From contig NZ_CP023690.1 of the NCBI RefSeq assembly GCF_008704795.1, positions 7,326,501-7,390,500 of the forward strand: a stretch of DNA of 64,000 bases, read 5' to 3'. The position numbers and the translations under genes were made by a program. The number at the start of each line of letters is the position of its first letter. Position 1 is the stretch's first letter. Of this stretch, positions 41,949 through 50,852 are shown one piece after another. This stretch comes from Streptomyces spectabilis (GTDB lineage Bacteria > Actinomycetota > Actinomycetes > Streptomycetales > Streptomycetaceae). Below the pieces are notes generated by a model that worked only from the letters and a program-made list of their open reading frames with translations, was not told the origin of the DNA and ran no database searches.

Positions 41949-44339
41949 ATGGCCGACACCCGCACCACGGGCATTCCCGCCAACGTCACCCAGGGGTCGC
42001 AGACCAAGGGCGGCATCGGCGAGTCCACGCTGCGCCCGGACGGCACCCTCAAGGTCACCGGCGAGTTCGCGTACTCGTCCGACATGTGGCACGAGGACAT
42101 GCTGTGGGGCCAGATCCTGCGCTCCCCGGTCGCGCACGCCGAGATCGTCTCCATCGACACCGGCGAGGCCCTGGCGACCTCCGGGGTCTACGCGGTCCTC
42201 ACGTACGACGACCTGCCGACCGACGTGAAGAACTACGGCCTGGAGATCCAGGACACCCCGGTCCTCGCGCACGGCAAGGTCCGCCACCACGGCGAGCCGG
42301 TGGCCCTGGTGGCCGCCGACCACCCGGAGACCGCGCGCCGCGCCGCCGCCAAGATCAAGGTCGAGTACCGCGAGCTGCCCGTCATCACCGACGAGGCCAG
42401 CGCGACGGCGCCGGGCGCGGTCCTCGTCCACGAGGGCCGCGACGACCACCACGCGGGCCACGTCCCGCACCCGAACATCGTGCACCGCCAGCCGATCGTC
42501 CGCGGCGACGCGGCCGCGGCCGCCGAGCGGGCCGATGTGATCGTCACGGGCGACTACACCTTCGGCATGCAGGACCAGGCCTTCCTCGGCCCCGAGTCCG
42601 GCCTCGCCGTACCGGGCGAGGACGGCGGCGTCGACCTGTACGTGGCCACCCAGTGGCTGCACTCGGACCTCAAGCAGATCGCCCCGGTGCTCGGCCTGCC
42701 CGAGGACAAGGTCCGGATGACGCTCGCCGGGGTCGGCGGCGCGTTCGGCGGCCGCGAGGACCTGTCGATGCAGATCCACGCCTGCCTCCTGGCGCTGCGC
42801 ACCGGCAAGCCCGTCAAGATCGTCTACAACCGCTTCGAGTCCTTCTTCGGGCACGTCCACCGCCACCCCGCCAAGCTCCACTACGAGCACGGGGCCACCA
42901 AGGACGGCAAGCTCACGCACATGAAGTGCCGGATCGTCCTGGACGGCGGCGCGTACGCCTCCGCGTCCCCGGCCGTGGTCGGCAACGCCTCCTCGCTGAG
43001 CGTCGGCCCGTACGTCGTCGACGACGTGGAGATCGAGGCCGTCGCGCTGTACACCAACAACCCGCCCTGCGGCGCCATGCGCGGCTTCGGCGCGGTCCAG
43101 GCGTGCTTCGCGTACGAGGCGCAGATGGACAAACTGGCCGCGAAGCTCGGAATGGACCCCGTCGAGTTCCGGCAGCTCAACGCCATGGAGCAGGGCACGA
43201 TCATGCCGACGGGGCAGCCGGTCGACTCCCCGGCCCCGGTCGCCGAACTCCTGCGCCGGGTCAAGGCGATGCCGCTGCCGCCCGAGCGCCAGTGGGAGAC
43301 CACCGAGGGCTCGGACGTGCGCCAGCTTCCCGGCGGCCTGTCCAACACCACGCACGGCGAGGACGTCGTCCGGGGCGTCGGCTACGCGGTCGGCATCAAG
43401 AACGTCGGCTTCTCCGAGGGCTTCGACGACTACTCGACCGCCCGGGTCCGCATGGAGGTCGTCGCGGGCGAGCCGGTCGTCACCGTGCACACCGCGATGG
43501 CCGAGGTCGGCCAGGGCGGCGTCACCGTGCACGCGCAGATCGCCCGTACGGAACTCGGCGTCACGCGGGTGACCATCCACCCGGCCGACACCCAGGTCGG
43601 CAGCGCGGGGTCGACGTCCGCGTCGCGCCAGACGTACGTCACCGGCGGCGCGGTCAAGAACTCCTGCGAGGCCGTCCGCGAGAAGGTCCTGGAGATCGGC
43701 CGGGCGAAGTTCGGCACGTACCACCCGGCGTGGGCCACCGCCGAACTCCTCCTGGAGGGCGGCAAGGTCGTCACCGACGGCGGCGAGGTCCTGGCCGACC
43801 TCGTGGACGTCCTGGAGGGCGAGGCCGTCGACATCGAGCTGGAGTGGCGCCACCGGCCCACCGAGCCCTTCGACCTGCGCACCGGGCAGGGCAACGGCCA
43901 CGTCCAGTACTCCTTCGCCGCGCACCGTGCCGTCGTCGAGGTCGACACCGGGCTCGGCCTGGTCAAGGTGATCGAGCTGGCCTGCGCGCAGGACGTCGGC
44001 AAGGCGCTCAACCCGCTCTCCGTGCTCGGCCAGATCCAGGGCGGCACCATCCAGGGCATGGGCATCGCGGTGATGGAGGAGATCGTCGTCGACCCCAAGA
44101 CCGCGAAGGTCAGGAACCCGTCCTTCACGGACTATCTGCTCCCGACCATCCTCGACACGCCGACCATCCCGGTCGACGTCCTCGAACTCGCCGACGAGCA
44201 CGCCCCGTACGGGCTTCGCGGCATCGGCGAGGCCCCGACCCTGTCGTCGACCCCGGCGGTGCTCGCCGCCATCAGGAACGCGACGGGCCTCGAACTGAAC
44301 AGGACGCCGGTCCGCCCGGAGCACCTCACCGGAACCTGA
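41949..44339 (+). CDS. Xanthine dehydrogenase, molybdopterin-binding subunit
   Basis: Catalytic subunit, 796 residues, oxidising hypoxanthine and xanthine to urate. Molybdopterin contacts are visible as GVGGAFGGREDLS, GAMRGFGAVQ and TSASRQTYVTGG, and the catalytic Glu lies in YGLRGIGEAPTLSSTPA near the C-terminus. The Ald_Xan_dh N-terminal domain covers residues 25-140. It starts 4 nt after the previous stop. The permease and XdhC genes that follow complete a purine-use locus. Confidence 0.95.
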   Translation: MADTRTTGIPANVTQGSQTKGGIGESTLRPDGTLKVTGEFAYSSDMWHEDMLWGQILRSPVAHAEIVSIDTGEALATSGVYAVLTYDDLPTDVKNYGLEIQDTPVLAHGKVRHHGEPVALVAADHPETARRAAAKIKVEYRELPVITDEASATAPGAVLVHEGRDDHHAGHVPHPNIVHRQPIVRGDAAAAAERADVIVTGDYTFGMQDQAFLGPESGLAVPGEDGGVDLYVATQWLHSDLKQIAPVLGLPEDKVRMTLAGVGGAFGGREDLSMQIHACLLALRTGKPVKIVYNRFESFFGHVHRHPAKLHYEHGATKDGKLTHMKCRIVLDGGAYASASPAVVGNASSLSVGPYVVDDVEIEAVALYTNNPPCGAMRGFGAVQACFAYEAQMDKLAAKLGMDPVEFRQLNAMEQGTIMPTGQPVDSPAPVAELLRRVKAMPLPPERQWETTEGSDVRQLPGGLSNTTHGEDVVRGVGYAVGIKNVGFSEGFDDYSTARVRMEVVAGEPVVTVHTAMAEVGQGGVTVHAQIARTELGVTRVTIHPADTQVGSAGSTSASRQTYVTGGAVKNSCEAVREKVLEIGRAKFGTYHPAWATAELLLEGGKVVTDGGEVLADLVDVLEGEAVDIELEWRHRPTEPFDLRTGQGNGHVQYSFAAHRAVVEVDTGLGLVKVIELACAQDVGKALNPLSVLGQIQGGTIQGMGIAVMEEIVVDPKTAKVRNPSFTDYLLPTILDTPTIPVDVLELADEHAPYGLRGIGEAPTLSSTPAVLAAIRNATGLELNRTPVRPEHLTGT

Positions 44340-44558
44340 CCGCCCCCCCCGCCCTCCGGGCGGTGTGTGCCTCCCAGGAACGTCACACTTCCGCCAGCCC
44401 ACACCGCCCGGAGCCGCCGAGCACCGCGCCGCTCGCGGTCGTCACGCTCCTCGTGAGCCCCCGTTCGTCTCGGGCCGTCCCCCGGGTCGTGCAGCCAGTC
44501 ACCATCCCAAATCCCGCGGCTGACGCGGGTGCCCCTGTGAACCTTGGGAGTAGGCACC

Positions 44559-46016
44559 ATGACCCAGCAGTCCCTGGAGCCCAAGACCACCGCGGAGGAC
44601 GCGGGCCGCGGCTCGCGCGTCCCCGCCGGGCGGTCTTGGCTCGACCGGTACTTCCACATATCCCACCGGGGATCGACTCTCGCGCGTGAGGTGCGCGGCG
44701 GCATCACGACCTTCATGGCGATGGCGTACATCGTCCTGCTCAACCCGCTGATCCTGTCCGGCAAGGACGCCGCGGGCGACACGATGGGGCAGAAGGCCCT
44801 GATCACCGCGACGGCCTTCGCCGCGGCGGTCACCACGCTGCTCATGGGCTTCGTCGGCAAGGTGCCGCTGGCCCTGGCGGCCGGGCTCTCGGTGTCCGGC
44901 GTGATCGCGTCCCAGGTGGCGCCCGAGATGACGTGGCCGCAGGCCATGGGCATGTGCGTGATGTACGGCGCCGTGATCATGCTCCTGGTGGTCACCGGCC
45001 TCCGCGAGCTGATCATGAACGCGATCCCGCTCGCCCTCAAGCACGGCATCACCATGGGCATCGGCCTGTTCATCGCCATCATCGGCCTGGTCAAGAGCGG
45101 CTTCGTGCACCAGGGCAAGGCGACCCCGCTCACCCTGGGCCCCGCCGGTGAGCTGGCCGGGTGGCCCGTCCTGCTGTTCGCGGGCACCCTGCTGCTGATC
45201 TTCATGCTCCAGGCCCGCGAGACGCCCGGAGCGATCCTCATCGGCATCGTGACCGGCACGGTCGTCGCGGTCGCCCTGAACGCGATGGACGTCATCGACC
45301 CCAAGCAGTGGGCCAACGGCGCCCCCGAGCTGCACGGCAGCGCGGTGTCGTCGCCCGATTTCTCGCTCTTCGGCGACGTGGAGTTCGGCGGCTGGGGCGA
45401 GGTCGGCGCGATGACGGTCGGCATGATCGTCTTCACCCTGGTCCTCGCGGGCTTCTTCGACGCGATGGCCACGATCATCGGCGTCGGCACCGAGGCCAAC
45501 CTCGCCGACGACAAGGGCCGCATGCCCGGTCTGTCGAAGGCCCTGTTCATCGACGGCGCGGGCGGCGCGATCGGCGGCGTCGCCGGCGGCTCGGGCCAGA
45601 CCGTCTTCGTGGAGTCCGCGACGGGCGTGGGAGAGGGTGCCCGTACGGGGCTGGCCTCGGTCGTCACCGGTCTGTTCTTCGCCGCGTGCCTGTTCTTCAC
45701 CCCGGTGACCGCGATCGTCCCGCAGGAGGTCGCGTCCGCCGCGCTGGTCGTCATCGGAGCGATGATGATGATGAACGCCCGGCACGTCGACTGGGCCGAC
45801 CGAGCCACCGCGATCCCGGTCTTCCTGACCGTGGTCCTGATGCCCTTCACCTACACCATCACCACCGGTGTGGCCGCGGGTGTGATCAGCTGGGTCGCCA
45901 TCAAGATCGCCCAGGGCAAGGCGCGGGAGATCGGGGCCTTCATGTGGGGCCTGACCGTGATCTTCCTCGTGTACTTCGCCCTCAACCCCATAGAGAGCTG
46001 GCTGGGCGTCCACTAG
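44559..46016 (+). CDS. NCS2-family (AzgA-like) nucleobase permease
   Basis: A 485-residue inner-membrane transporter with about 13 hydrophobic segments. It opens with the AzgA-type signature STLAREVRGGITTFMAMAYIVLLNPLIL and has SVSGVIASQVAPEMTWPQAMGM and EANLADDKGRMPGLSKALFIDG, features of the adenine/guanine/hypoxanthine branch of NCS2. It probably imports purine bases for the upstream dehydrogenase. ATG 44559 follows GGGAG by 8 nt. The 219-nt gap before it shows no gene. Confidence 0.92.
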   Translation: MTQQSLEPKTTAEDAGRGSRVPAGRSWLDRYFHISHRGSTLAREVRGGITTFMAMAYIVLLNPLILSGKDAAGDTMGQKALITATAFAAAVTTLLMGFVGKVPLALAAGLSVSGVIASQVAPEMTWPQAMGMCVMYGAVIMLLVVTGLRELIMNAIPLALKHGITMGIGLFIAIIGLVKSGFVHQGKATPLTLGPAGELAGWPVLLFAGTLLLIFMLQARETPGAILIGIVTGTVVAVALNAMDVIDPKQWANGAPELHGSAVSSPDFSLFGDVEFGGWGEVGAMTVGMIVFTLVLAGFFDAMATIIGVGTEANLADDKGRMPGLSKALFIDGAGGAIGGVAGGSGQTVFVESATGVGEGARTGLASVVTGLFFAACLFFTPVTAIVPQEVASAALVVIGAMMMMNARHVDWADRATAIPVFLTVVLMPFTYTITTGVAAGVISWVAIKIAQGKAREIGAFMWGLTVIFLVYFALNPIESWLGVH

Positions 46017-46056
46017 GCGCGCCCGCCCGACGTTCCGTACCCCCAAGGAGGCCGAC

Positions 46057-47211
46057 ATGCTGGACATCGCCGAAGAGCTGCACCGGTGGGTCGAGCAGGG
46101 GCGTGACTTCGCGGTCGCCACCGTGGTGACCGTCAGCGGCAGCGCGCCCCGGCAGCCCGGCGCCGCGCTCGCCGTCGACCGTGACGGCACGGCGATCGGC
46201 TCGGTCTCCGGCGGCTGTGTCGAGGGCGCCGTCTACGAGCTGTGCCGGCAGGCCCTGGAGGACGGCGAGACCGTCGTCGAGCGCTTCGGCTACAGCGACG
46301 AGGACGCCTTCGCCGTGGGCCTGACCTGCGGAGGCGTCCTCGACATCCTGATCACACCGGTCCGCGCGGACGGTCCCGCGCGGCCGGTGTTCAGCGCCGC
46401 GCTCGCCGCCGCCGCCCGGGGCGAGGCGGCGGCGGTCGCGCGGATCACCGCGGGACCCGGCGAGCTGCTCGGCCGCGCGCTCCTGGTGCGCGGCGACGCG
46501 CAGGCCGGGGACCACGAGGGCGGGCTCGGGGGACACCCCGAGCTCGACCGGACGGTGGCGGCCGAGGCCCGCGCCCTGCTCGACGCGGGCCGCACGGGCG
46601 CCGTGGAGATCGGCGCCGACGGCTCCCGCTGCGGCCGCCCGCTCACCGTCCTCGTCGAATCCTCCGTACCGCCGCCCCGGATGATCGTCTTCGGCGCGAT
46701 CGACTTCGCCTCGGCGCTCGTCAGGGTCGGCAAGTTCCTCGGCTACCACGTGACCGTGTGCGACGCGCGGCCCGTCTTCGCGACCCGCGTCCGCTTCCCC
46801 GACGCCGACGAGGTCGTGGTGCGCTGGCCGCACGAGTACCTCGCGGACACCGAGGTCGACGGCCGCACCGTGCTGTGCGTCCTCACCCACGACGCCAAGT
46901 TCGACGTGCCCCTGCTGCGCCTCGCGCTGCGCCTGCCGGTCGCGTACGTCGGCGCGATGGGCTCGCGCCGCACCCATCTGGACCGCGCGGCGCGGCTGCG
47001 CGAGGTCGGCGTCACGGACCTGGAGCTGGCCCGGCTGCGCTCCCCGATCGGCCTCGACCTCGGGGCGCGTACGCCCGAGGAGACCGCGCTCTCCATCGCG
47101 GCGGAGGTCGTCGCGCACCGCAGGGGCGGCGGCGGCCGCTCCCTGACCGGCGCCCACACGCCCATCCACCACGACGCCCCCGCGCCCCGCGGCATCACCT
47201 CGGTGGCGTGA
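46057..47211 (+). CDS. XdhC-family molybdenum-cofactor maturation/insertion protein
   Basis: A 384-residue protein. The N-terminal XdhC/CoxI domain has GSAPRQPGAALAV and GSVSGGCVEGAVYE. The C-terminal NAD-binding-like domain has MIVFGAIDFASALVRVGKFLGY and AYVGAMGSRRTHLDR followed by RLRSPIGLDLGARTPEETALS. XdhC proteins bind and sulfurate Moco and deliver it to xanthine dehydrogenase. The ribosome site is AAGGAGG. It completes the xdh locus. Confidence 0.94.
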   Translation: MLDIAEELHRWVEQGRDFAVATVVTVSGSAPRQPGAALAVDRDGTAIGSVSGGCVEGAVYELCRQALEDGETVVERFGYSDEDAFAVGLTCGGVLDILITPVRADGPARPVFSAALAAAARGEAAAVARITAGPGELLGRALLVRGDAQAGDHEGGLGGHPELDRTVAAEARALLDAGRTGAVEIGADGSRCGRPLTVLVESSVPPPRMIVFGAIDFASALVRVGKFLGYHVTVCDARPVFATRVRFPDADEVVVRWPHEYLADTEVDGRTVLCVLTHDAKFDVPLLRLALRLPVAYVGAMGSRRTHLDRAARLREVGVTDLELARLRSPIGLDLGARTPEETALSIAAEVVAHRRGGGGRSLTGAHTPIHHDAPAPRGITSVA

Positions 47212-47293
47212 GCCACGCCTTCGCGCGCCCTTCGGCGCGCCCGTGCCGCTCCGGCGGGTTTCGGGAGCCGGTGCGGAGCGTCACCATGGAGGT

Positions 47294-48550
47294 ATGGATC
47301 CCCAACAGCACGCCAGAGTGGATGAGTTGACGCGCGATCCGTATCCGCTGTACGCGCGTGCCCGGCGTGCGAAGGGGCTCACCTACGTGCCCGAGTTCGG
47401 CGCCTGGCTGGTGGCCAGGGACGCCGACGTGCGCGAAGTGCTGCGGCGGCCCGACGTGTTCTCGTCGGCGAACGCGGTCCGCGGCGGCGTCCGGCCGTCC
47501 GCCGCGGCGCTCGCGGTCCTCGCCGACGGCGACGGCGGCAGCCCCCGCGGCCGCGTGGTGGTCACCTCGGACGGCCTCGCCCACCAGCGGCTGCGCGCGC
47601 CGCTCGTGCGCGGCCTCGGCCCCGCCCGGGTGGCCGCCGCGCTGCCGTACGCGGCCGAGCGCGCCGAGGCGCTCGTCGAGGCGTTCGCCGACGACGGCCG
47701 CGTGGAGCTGATGGAGGCGTACGCCATGCGCCTGCCGGGCCAGGTCGTCGGGCACGTCCTCGGCTTCGACCCGGCGGACGTGCCGCTCGTCGTGCGCGCC
47801 GGGCACCGCACCGAGGCGCTGCTCTCCCGGCACCTCAGCGAGGAGGAGCAGGTGGCGGCGGCGCACGACATGGTCGCCCTGAAGCGGCTCCTGGACGGCT
47901 ACGTCCGCGACCGGTACGCCGCGCCGCGCGACGACCTGTGCAGCGAGCTGGTCACCTCACTCGTGCAGCCGGACGACGCGGAGGAGGGCGAGGCGGGTCT
48001 GCTCACGCTCGCCCAGCGCACCGAGCTGGTCGCCCATCTGAACAACTTCCTGCTGGCCGGGCATCTGACCACGACCGCCCTGATCGGCACGGCGTTCCTG
48101 CATCTGCTGAGCCATCCCGACCAGTGGCGGATGGTGTGCGCGGACCCGGAGCGGATGATCCCGGCCGCCATCGAGGAGACGGCCCGTTTCGACACCGCCC
48201 TGCAGGCGTTCCGGCGCGTCACCACGCGGCCCGCGACGCTCGCGGGCACCGAACTGCCCGCGGGTGCCGAGCTCCTGGTCGCGTTCGGCGCGGCCGGGCG
48301 CGACGGCGCGCGCTATCCGCGGCCCGACGTCTTCGACATCACCCGTCCCGCGGCCGCCCGGCACCTCGCCTTCGGCCTCGGCGCGCACGCCTGCCCCGGG
48401 GCCCAACTGGCCAGGGAGCAGGTGCGGTTGACCCTTGAGCTGTTCATACGCCGGTTCCCCGGCCTGCGGATCGCCGAGGACGGGCCTCCGGTCGCGATGC
48501 GGCCCACACTCATCCACCGCGCCCCGGAGGCCCTGCACCTCACCTGGTGA
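47294..48550 (+). CDS. Cytochrome P450
   Basis: A 418-residue soluble bacterial P450. The I-helix oxygen motif is LLAGHLTTTALIG, the K-helix ExxR is IEETARF, and the heme-binding loop is FGLGAHACPGAQLAR with the axial Cys. Residues 1-30 begin MDPQQHARVDELTRDPYPLY. ATG 47294 directly follows GGAGGT with a short spacer. No ferredoxin or reductase gene is adjacent; the only one in the window is at 61.5 kb. The substrate cannot be read. The gene ends 9 nt before the stop of the convergent deacetylase, so no terminator separates them. Confidence 0.93.
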   Translation: MDPQQHARVDELTRDPYPLYARARRAKGLTYVPEFGAWLVARDADVREVLRRPDVFSSANAVRGGVRPSAAALAVLADGDGGSPRGRVVVTSDGLAHQRLRAPLVRGLGPARVAAALPYAAERAEALVEAFADDGRVELMEAYAMRLPGQVVGHVLGFDPADVPLVVRAGHRTEALLSRHLSEEEQVAAAHDMVALKRLLDGYVRDRYAAPRDDLCSELVTSLVQPDDAEEGEAGLLTLAQRTELVAHLNNFLLAGHLTTTALIGTAFLHLLSHPDQWRMVCADPERMIPAAIEETARFDTALQAFRRVTTRPATLAGTELPAGAELLVAFGAAGRDGARYPRPDVFDITRPAAARHLAFGLGAHACPGAQLAREQVRLTLELFIRRFPGLRIAEDGPPVAMRPTLIHRAPEALHLTW

Positions 48551-48559
48551 GGCGGCCGG

Positions 48560-49348
48560 TCAGCGGTAGACCTTGCCCGGCTCCGCCTTGCCCGGCGCGA
48601 GGAGCTGGGGCACGGTGACGAAGACGTAGCCGCGCTTCTTCAGCTCGGCGATGACGCCGGGCACGGCGGGCACGGTGCCCTTGTAGATGTCGTGCAGCAG
48701 GATGATGCCGTCACGGCCCGCCTGTTCGAGCACCCGCTTCTCGATCAGCGCGGAGTCCTCGGTGGTGTAGTCCTTCGCCGTCACCGTCCAGAGGATCTCG
48801 GCCAGTCCGAGGTCGCGGGAGATCTTGTTGACGGTGTCGTTCGTGCGGCCCTGCGGGGGCCGCATCAGCGTCGGCTTCTTGCCGATGAGCTTCTCGATCG
48901 CCTTGTTCGGGCGCTCCAGCTCCGCGCGCGCCTCCGCGGGCTTGATCTTGGTGAGGATCTTGTGGGACCAGGTGTGGCTCGCGACCTCGTGCCCCTCGCG
49001 GTCCATCTGCTTGACCAGCTCGGGGTACTTCTCGATGTGGTTCTTGCCGAGGGTGAAGAAGGTCGCGGGCACCTTCTCCTTCTTGAGGATCTTCAGCAGG
49101 CGCGGGGTGTTCTCGCTGGGGCCCGCGTCGAAGGTCAGCGCGATGCACTTGGCCTTGCGGCAGTCGACGGTGCCGAAGGCGGCCCGGTCCTTGCCCTTCG
49201 CGTCCGCAGCGTCCTTGCGGACGGAGCTCGGGGAGACGGTGTCGAGCTTGGTGCAGCCGGTGAGGGCGAGGGCTGCGGCCACGCTCGCGGCGAGCGCGGC
49301 ACCGGTGAATCCGGTACGCGGGAGCAACCGCTTGCCCATGTTCGTCAT
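48560..49348 (-). CDS. NodB-type polysaccharide deacetylase lipoprotein
   Basis: An exported, lipid-anchored carbohydrate esterase family 4 protein, about 262 residues. It has a signal peptide with lipobox LALTGC, then the NodB domain (about 75-250). Motif 2 SHTWSH (zinc His pair) and motif 3 RPPQGRTND are present. Motif 1 reads TFDAGPS instead of TFDDGP, so the metal-ligand Asp is Ala. The likely substrate is peptidoglycan or chitin-like GlcNAc, but the substitution casts doubt on activity. ATG 49348 is a guess among 49339, 49348 and 49378; none has a good ribosome site. Confidence 0.88.
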   Translation of the reverse strand: MTNMGKRLLPRTGFTGAALAASVAAALALTGCTKLDTVSPSSVRKDAADAKGKDRAAFGTVDCRKAKCIALTFDAGPSENTPRLLKILKKEKVPATFFTLGKNHIEKYPELVKQMDREGHEVASHTWSHKILTKIKPAEARAELERPNKAIEKLIGKKPTLMRPPQGRTNDTVNKISRDLGLAEILWTVTAKDYTTEDSALIEKRVLEQAGRDGIILLHDIYKGTVPAVPGVIAELKKRGYVFVTVPQLLAPGKAEPGKVYR

Positions 49349-49386
49349 CTTGCTGTGCGGAGTGGCTATCGGACGCATGCGCGCAC

Positions 49387-49403
49387 TATACATGCCGTGT
49401 ATA
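49387..49403. promoter_or_regulatory. Inverted repeat TATACA-TGCCG-TGTATA, candidate operator
   Basis: A perfect 6-bp inverted repeat in an AT-rich patch just upstream of the deacetylase, overlapping its expected promoter. The 323-nt interval up to the IclR gene (49349-49671) holds nothing else I can support. Confidence 0.5.
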
Positions 49404-49671
49404 CGTCCCGTTCATAGCGCCTCGGGAGCCCGATGAGCGGGACGTTCGCACGGCATGCCCTCCGTAGGCGCCGAGCGCCGCGCGGACACGCCACCACCCT
49501 TTGCGCGGTCGCTCCTGTGACGTGTGGGACGACAGAGTCGCAGGCGCCTGGTGTGAGTGGCCGGTAGTCGGCGCAATCTGATCTGGCGGGCCGGCCGCGT
49601 CGCACCGCACCATGGCCAGTTGCCCGCGACTTCGCCAGGGGGTCACGGGTGTGCGAAACGGGGGAACGACC

Positions 49672-50487
49672 ATGCCAGGGACAGGACTGTCATCAGCCAT
49701 GCCCGCACGCGGCCGTGGCACGTCGAAACGGGGGGTGCCCCGCCAGGAACTCCGTCGGGACACCGGCAAGGAGCCGCGGCCCGACGGGGAGACACCACCG
49801 GAAGATCAGGGAGCATCCCTGACGCAGGGCAGGGGGGTGCTCGTCGGAGCCTTTGCCCTGCTGGAGGCCTTGCGCCGCCGCGGCGGCGAGGCGGGACTCA
49901 CCGAACTCGCCCTCGCCTGCGCGCTGCCCAAGGGCAGCGCGCACCGCCTCCTCGACCAGCTCGGCCTGCTCGGCGCCGTGGAGCGCAGAGGCAACCGCTA
50001 CGCCGTCGGCTCGCAGCTCTTCCGGCTCGGCCAGGCCTGGCAGCCCTATCCGGGGCTGCGCGCCGCCGCCCGCGTTCCGCTGCACCGCCTGCGCGCCTCG
50101 ACCGGCGCCAGTGTCGTGCTCACCGTGCTGCGCGACGAGCTCGCCCTGACCGTGGCCTCGGTGCCCGGCCGGGTCGAGGGCGTGGTGCCGGTGCGCAACG
50201 GCATGAGCTTCCCGCTGGTCACGGCCGCCGGGCGGGTGCTCACCGAGGGGCCGCGCGGCCCGGTCCTGGACCGGGAGGAGATCCAGGAGGGCGTGGCCTG
50301 CGTCGCCATGCCCGTGCGGGCGCCGGACGGGCTCACCGTCGCGGCCCTCGCCGCCGTGGTGCCCGCGCGGCAGCGGCTTCCCCAGGTCGCGGACGCGACG
50401 GCCGCCGCGTCCGCGGCCATCGAGAGCCGGCTGACCCGGATGCCGCCGCGCGAGGTGGCGGTGCGCTCGGCGGTGCTCCGTTACTGA
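49672..50487 (+). CDS. IclR-type regulator
   Basis: A regulator of about 271 residues. After a disordered charged N-terminal 45 residues comes a winged helix (FALLEALRRRGGEAGLTELALACALPKGSAHRLLDQL) and an effector domain (RLRASTGASVVLTVLRDELALTV, GVACVAMPVRAPDG) that is shorter than in typical IclR proteins. The start is uncertain. ATG 49672 follows GGGGGA; ATGs at 49612 and 49699 are alternatives. The ligand is unknown. Confidence 0.85.
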   Translation: MPGTGLSSAMPARGRGTSKRGVPRQELRRDTGKEPRPDGETPPEDQGASLTQGRGVLVGAFALLEALRRRGGEAGLTELALACALPKGSAHRLLDQLGLLGAVERRGNRYAVGSQLFRLGQAWQPYPGLRAAARVPLHRLRASTGASVVLTVLRDELALTVASVPGRVEGVVPVRNGMSFPLVTAAGRVLTEGPRGPVLDREEIQEGVACVAMPVRAPDGLTVAALAAVVPARQRLPQVADATAAASAAIESRLTRMPPREVAVRSAVLRY

Positions 50488-50501
50488 ACGTCCGCTTCCG
50501 T

Positions 50502-50561
50502 GGCGGGGGCCGCGCGGGTGTCCGTTCCGGTGAACGGAACTCCCGTAGCGCGGCCCCCGCC
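50502..50561 (+). terminator. Nested hairpin after the IclR gene
   Basis: GGCGGGGGCCGCGC (50502-50515) pairs perfectly with GCGCGGCCCCCGCC (50548-50561). The loop contains a second inverted repeat GTTCCG-GTGAA-CGGAAC (50524-50540). It begins 15 nt past the stop, so it is the likely terminator. The inner repeat could also be a protein site. The remaining 291 nt up to the serine hydrolase show no gene. Confidence 0.65.
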
Positions 50562-50852
50562 GCGTTCGCCAGGGTGAGGTCACCCGGGGGCCGGGGAGAT
50601 GCCGGCCGGAATCGGGAGGAACGGGTCGAGCGGCCGGCGGTGACGCCCTGGCCGCGGCCGCTCGACTCCGGCTCCGCGCGGGCCGCGGGCGGGAGCGGGA
50701 TCCCACGGCGGGGGAGCGGCCTCCCAGAGGCCGGGAGCGGGGTCCCACAAGGGGGGCGGGGGCTGTCCGGATGGTGGTGCCGATCTCGGGCGCACAGGAT
50801 GAAGGGGCTGGGGCTTCGGCCCAACCATCCTGTCCCACCAGGGGAGTTCACC

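Noticed and set aside
41742..44402. Leftward open frame opposite the xanthine dehydrogenase large subunit
   Set aside because: It is a shadow of the molybdopterin subunit, His/Asp/Gly/Leu-rich without motifs.
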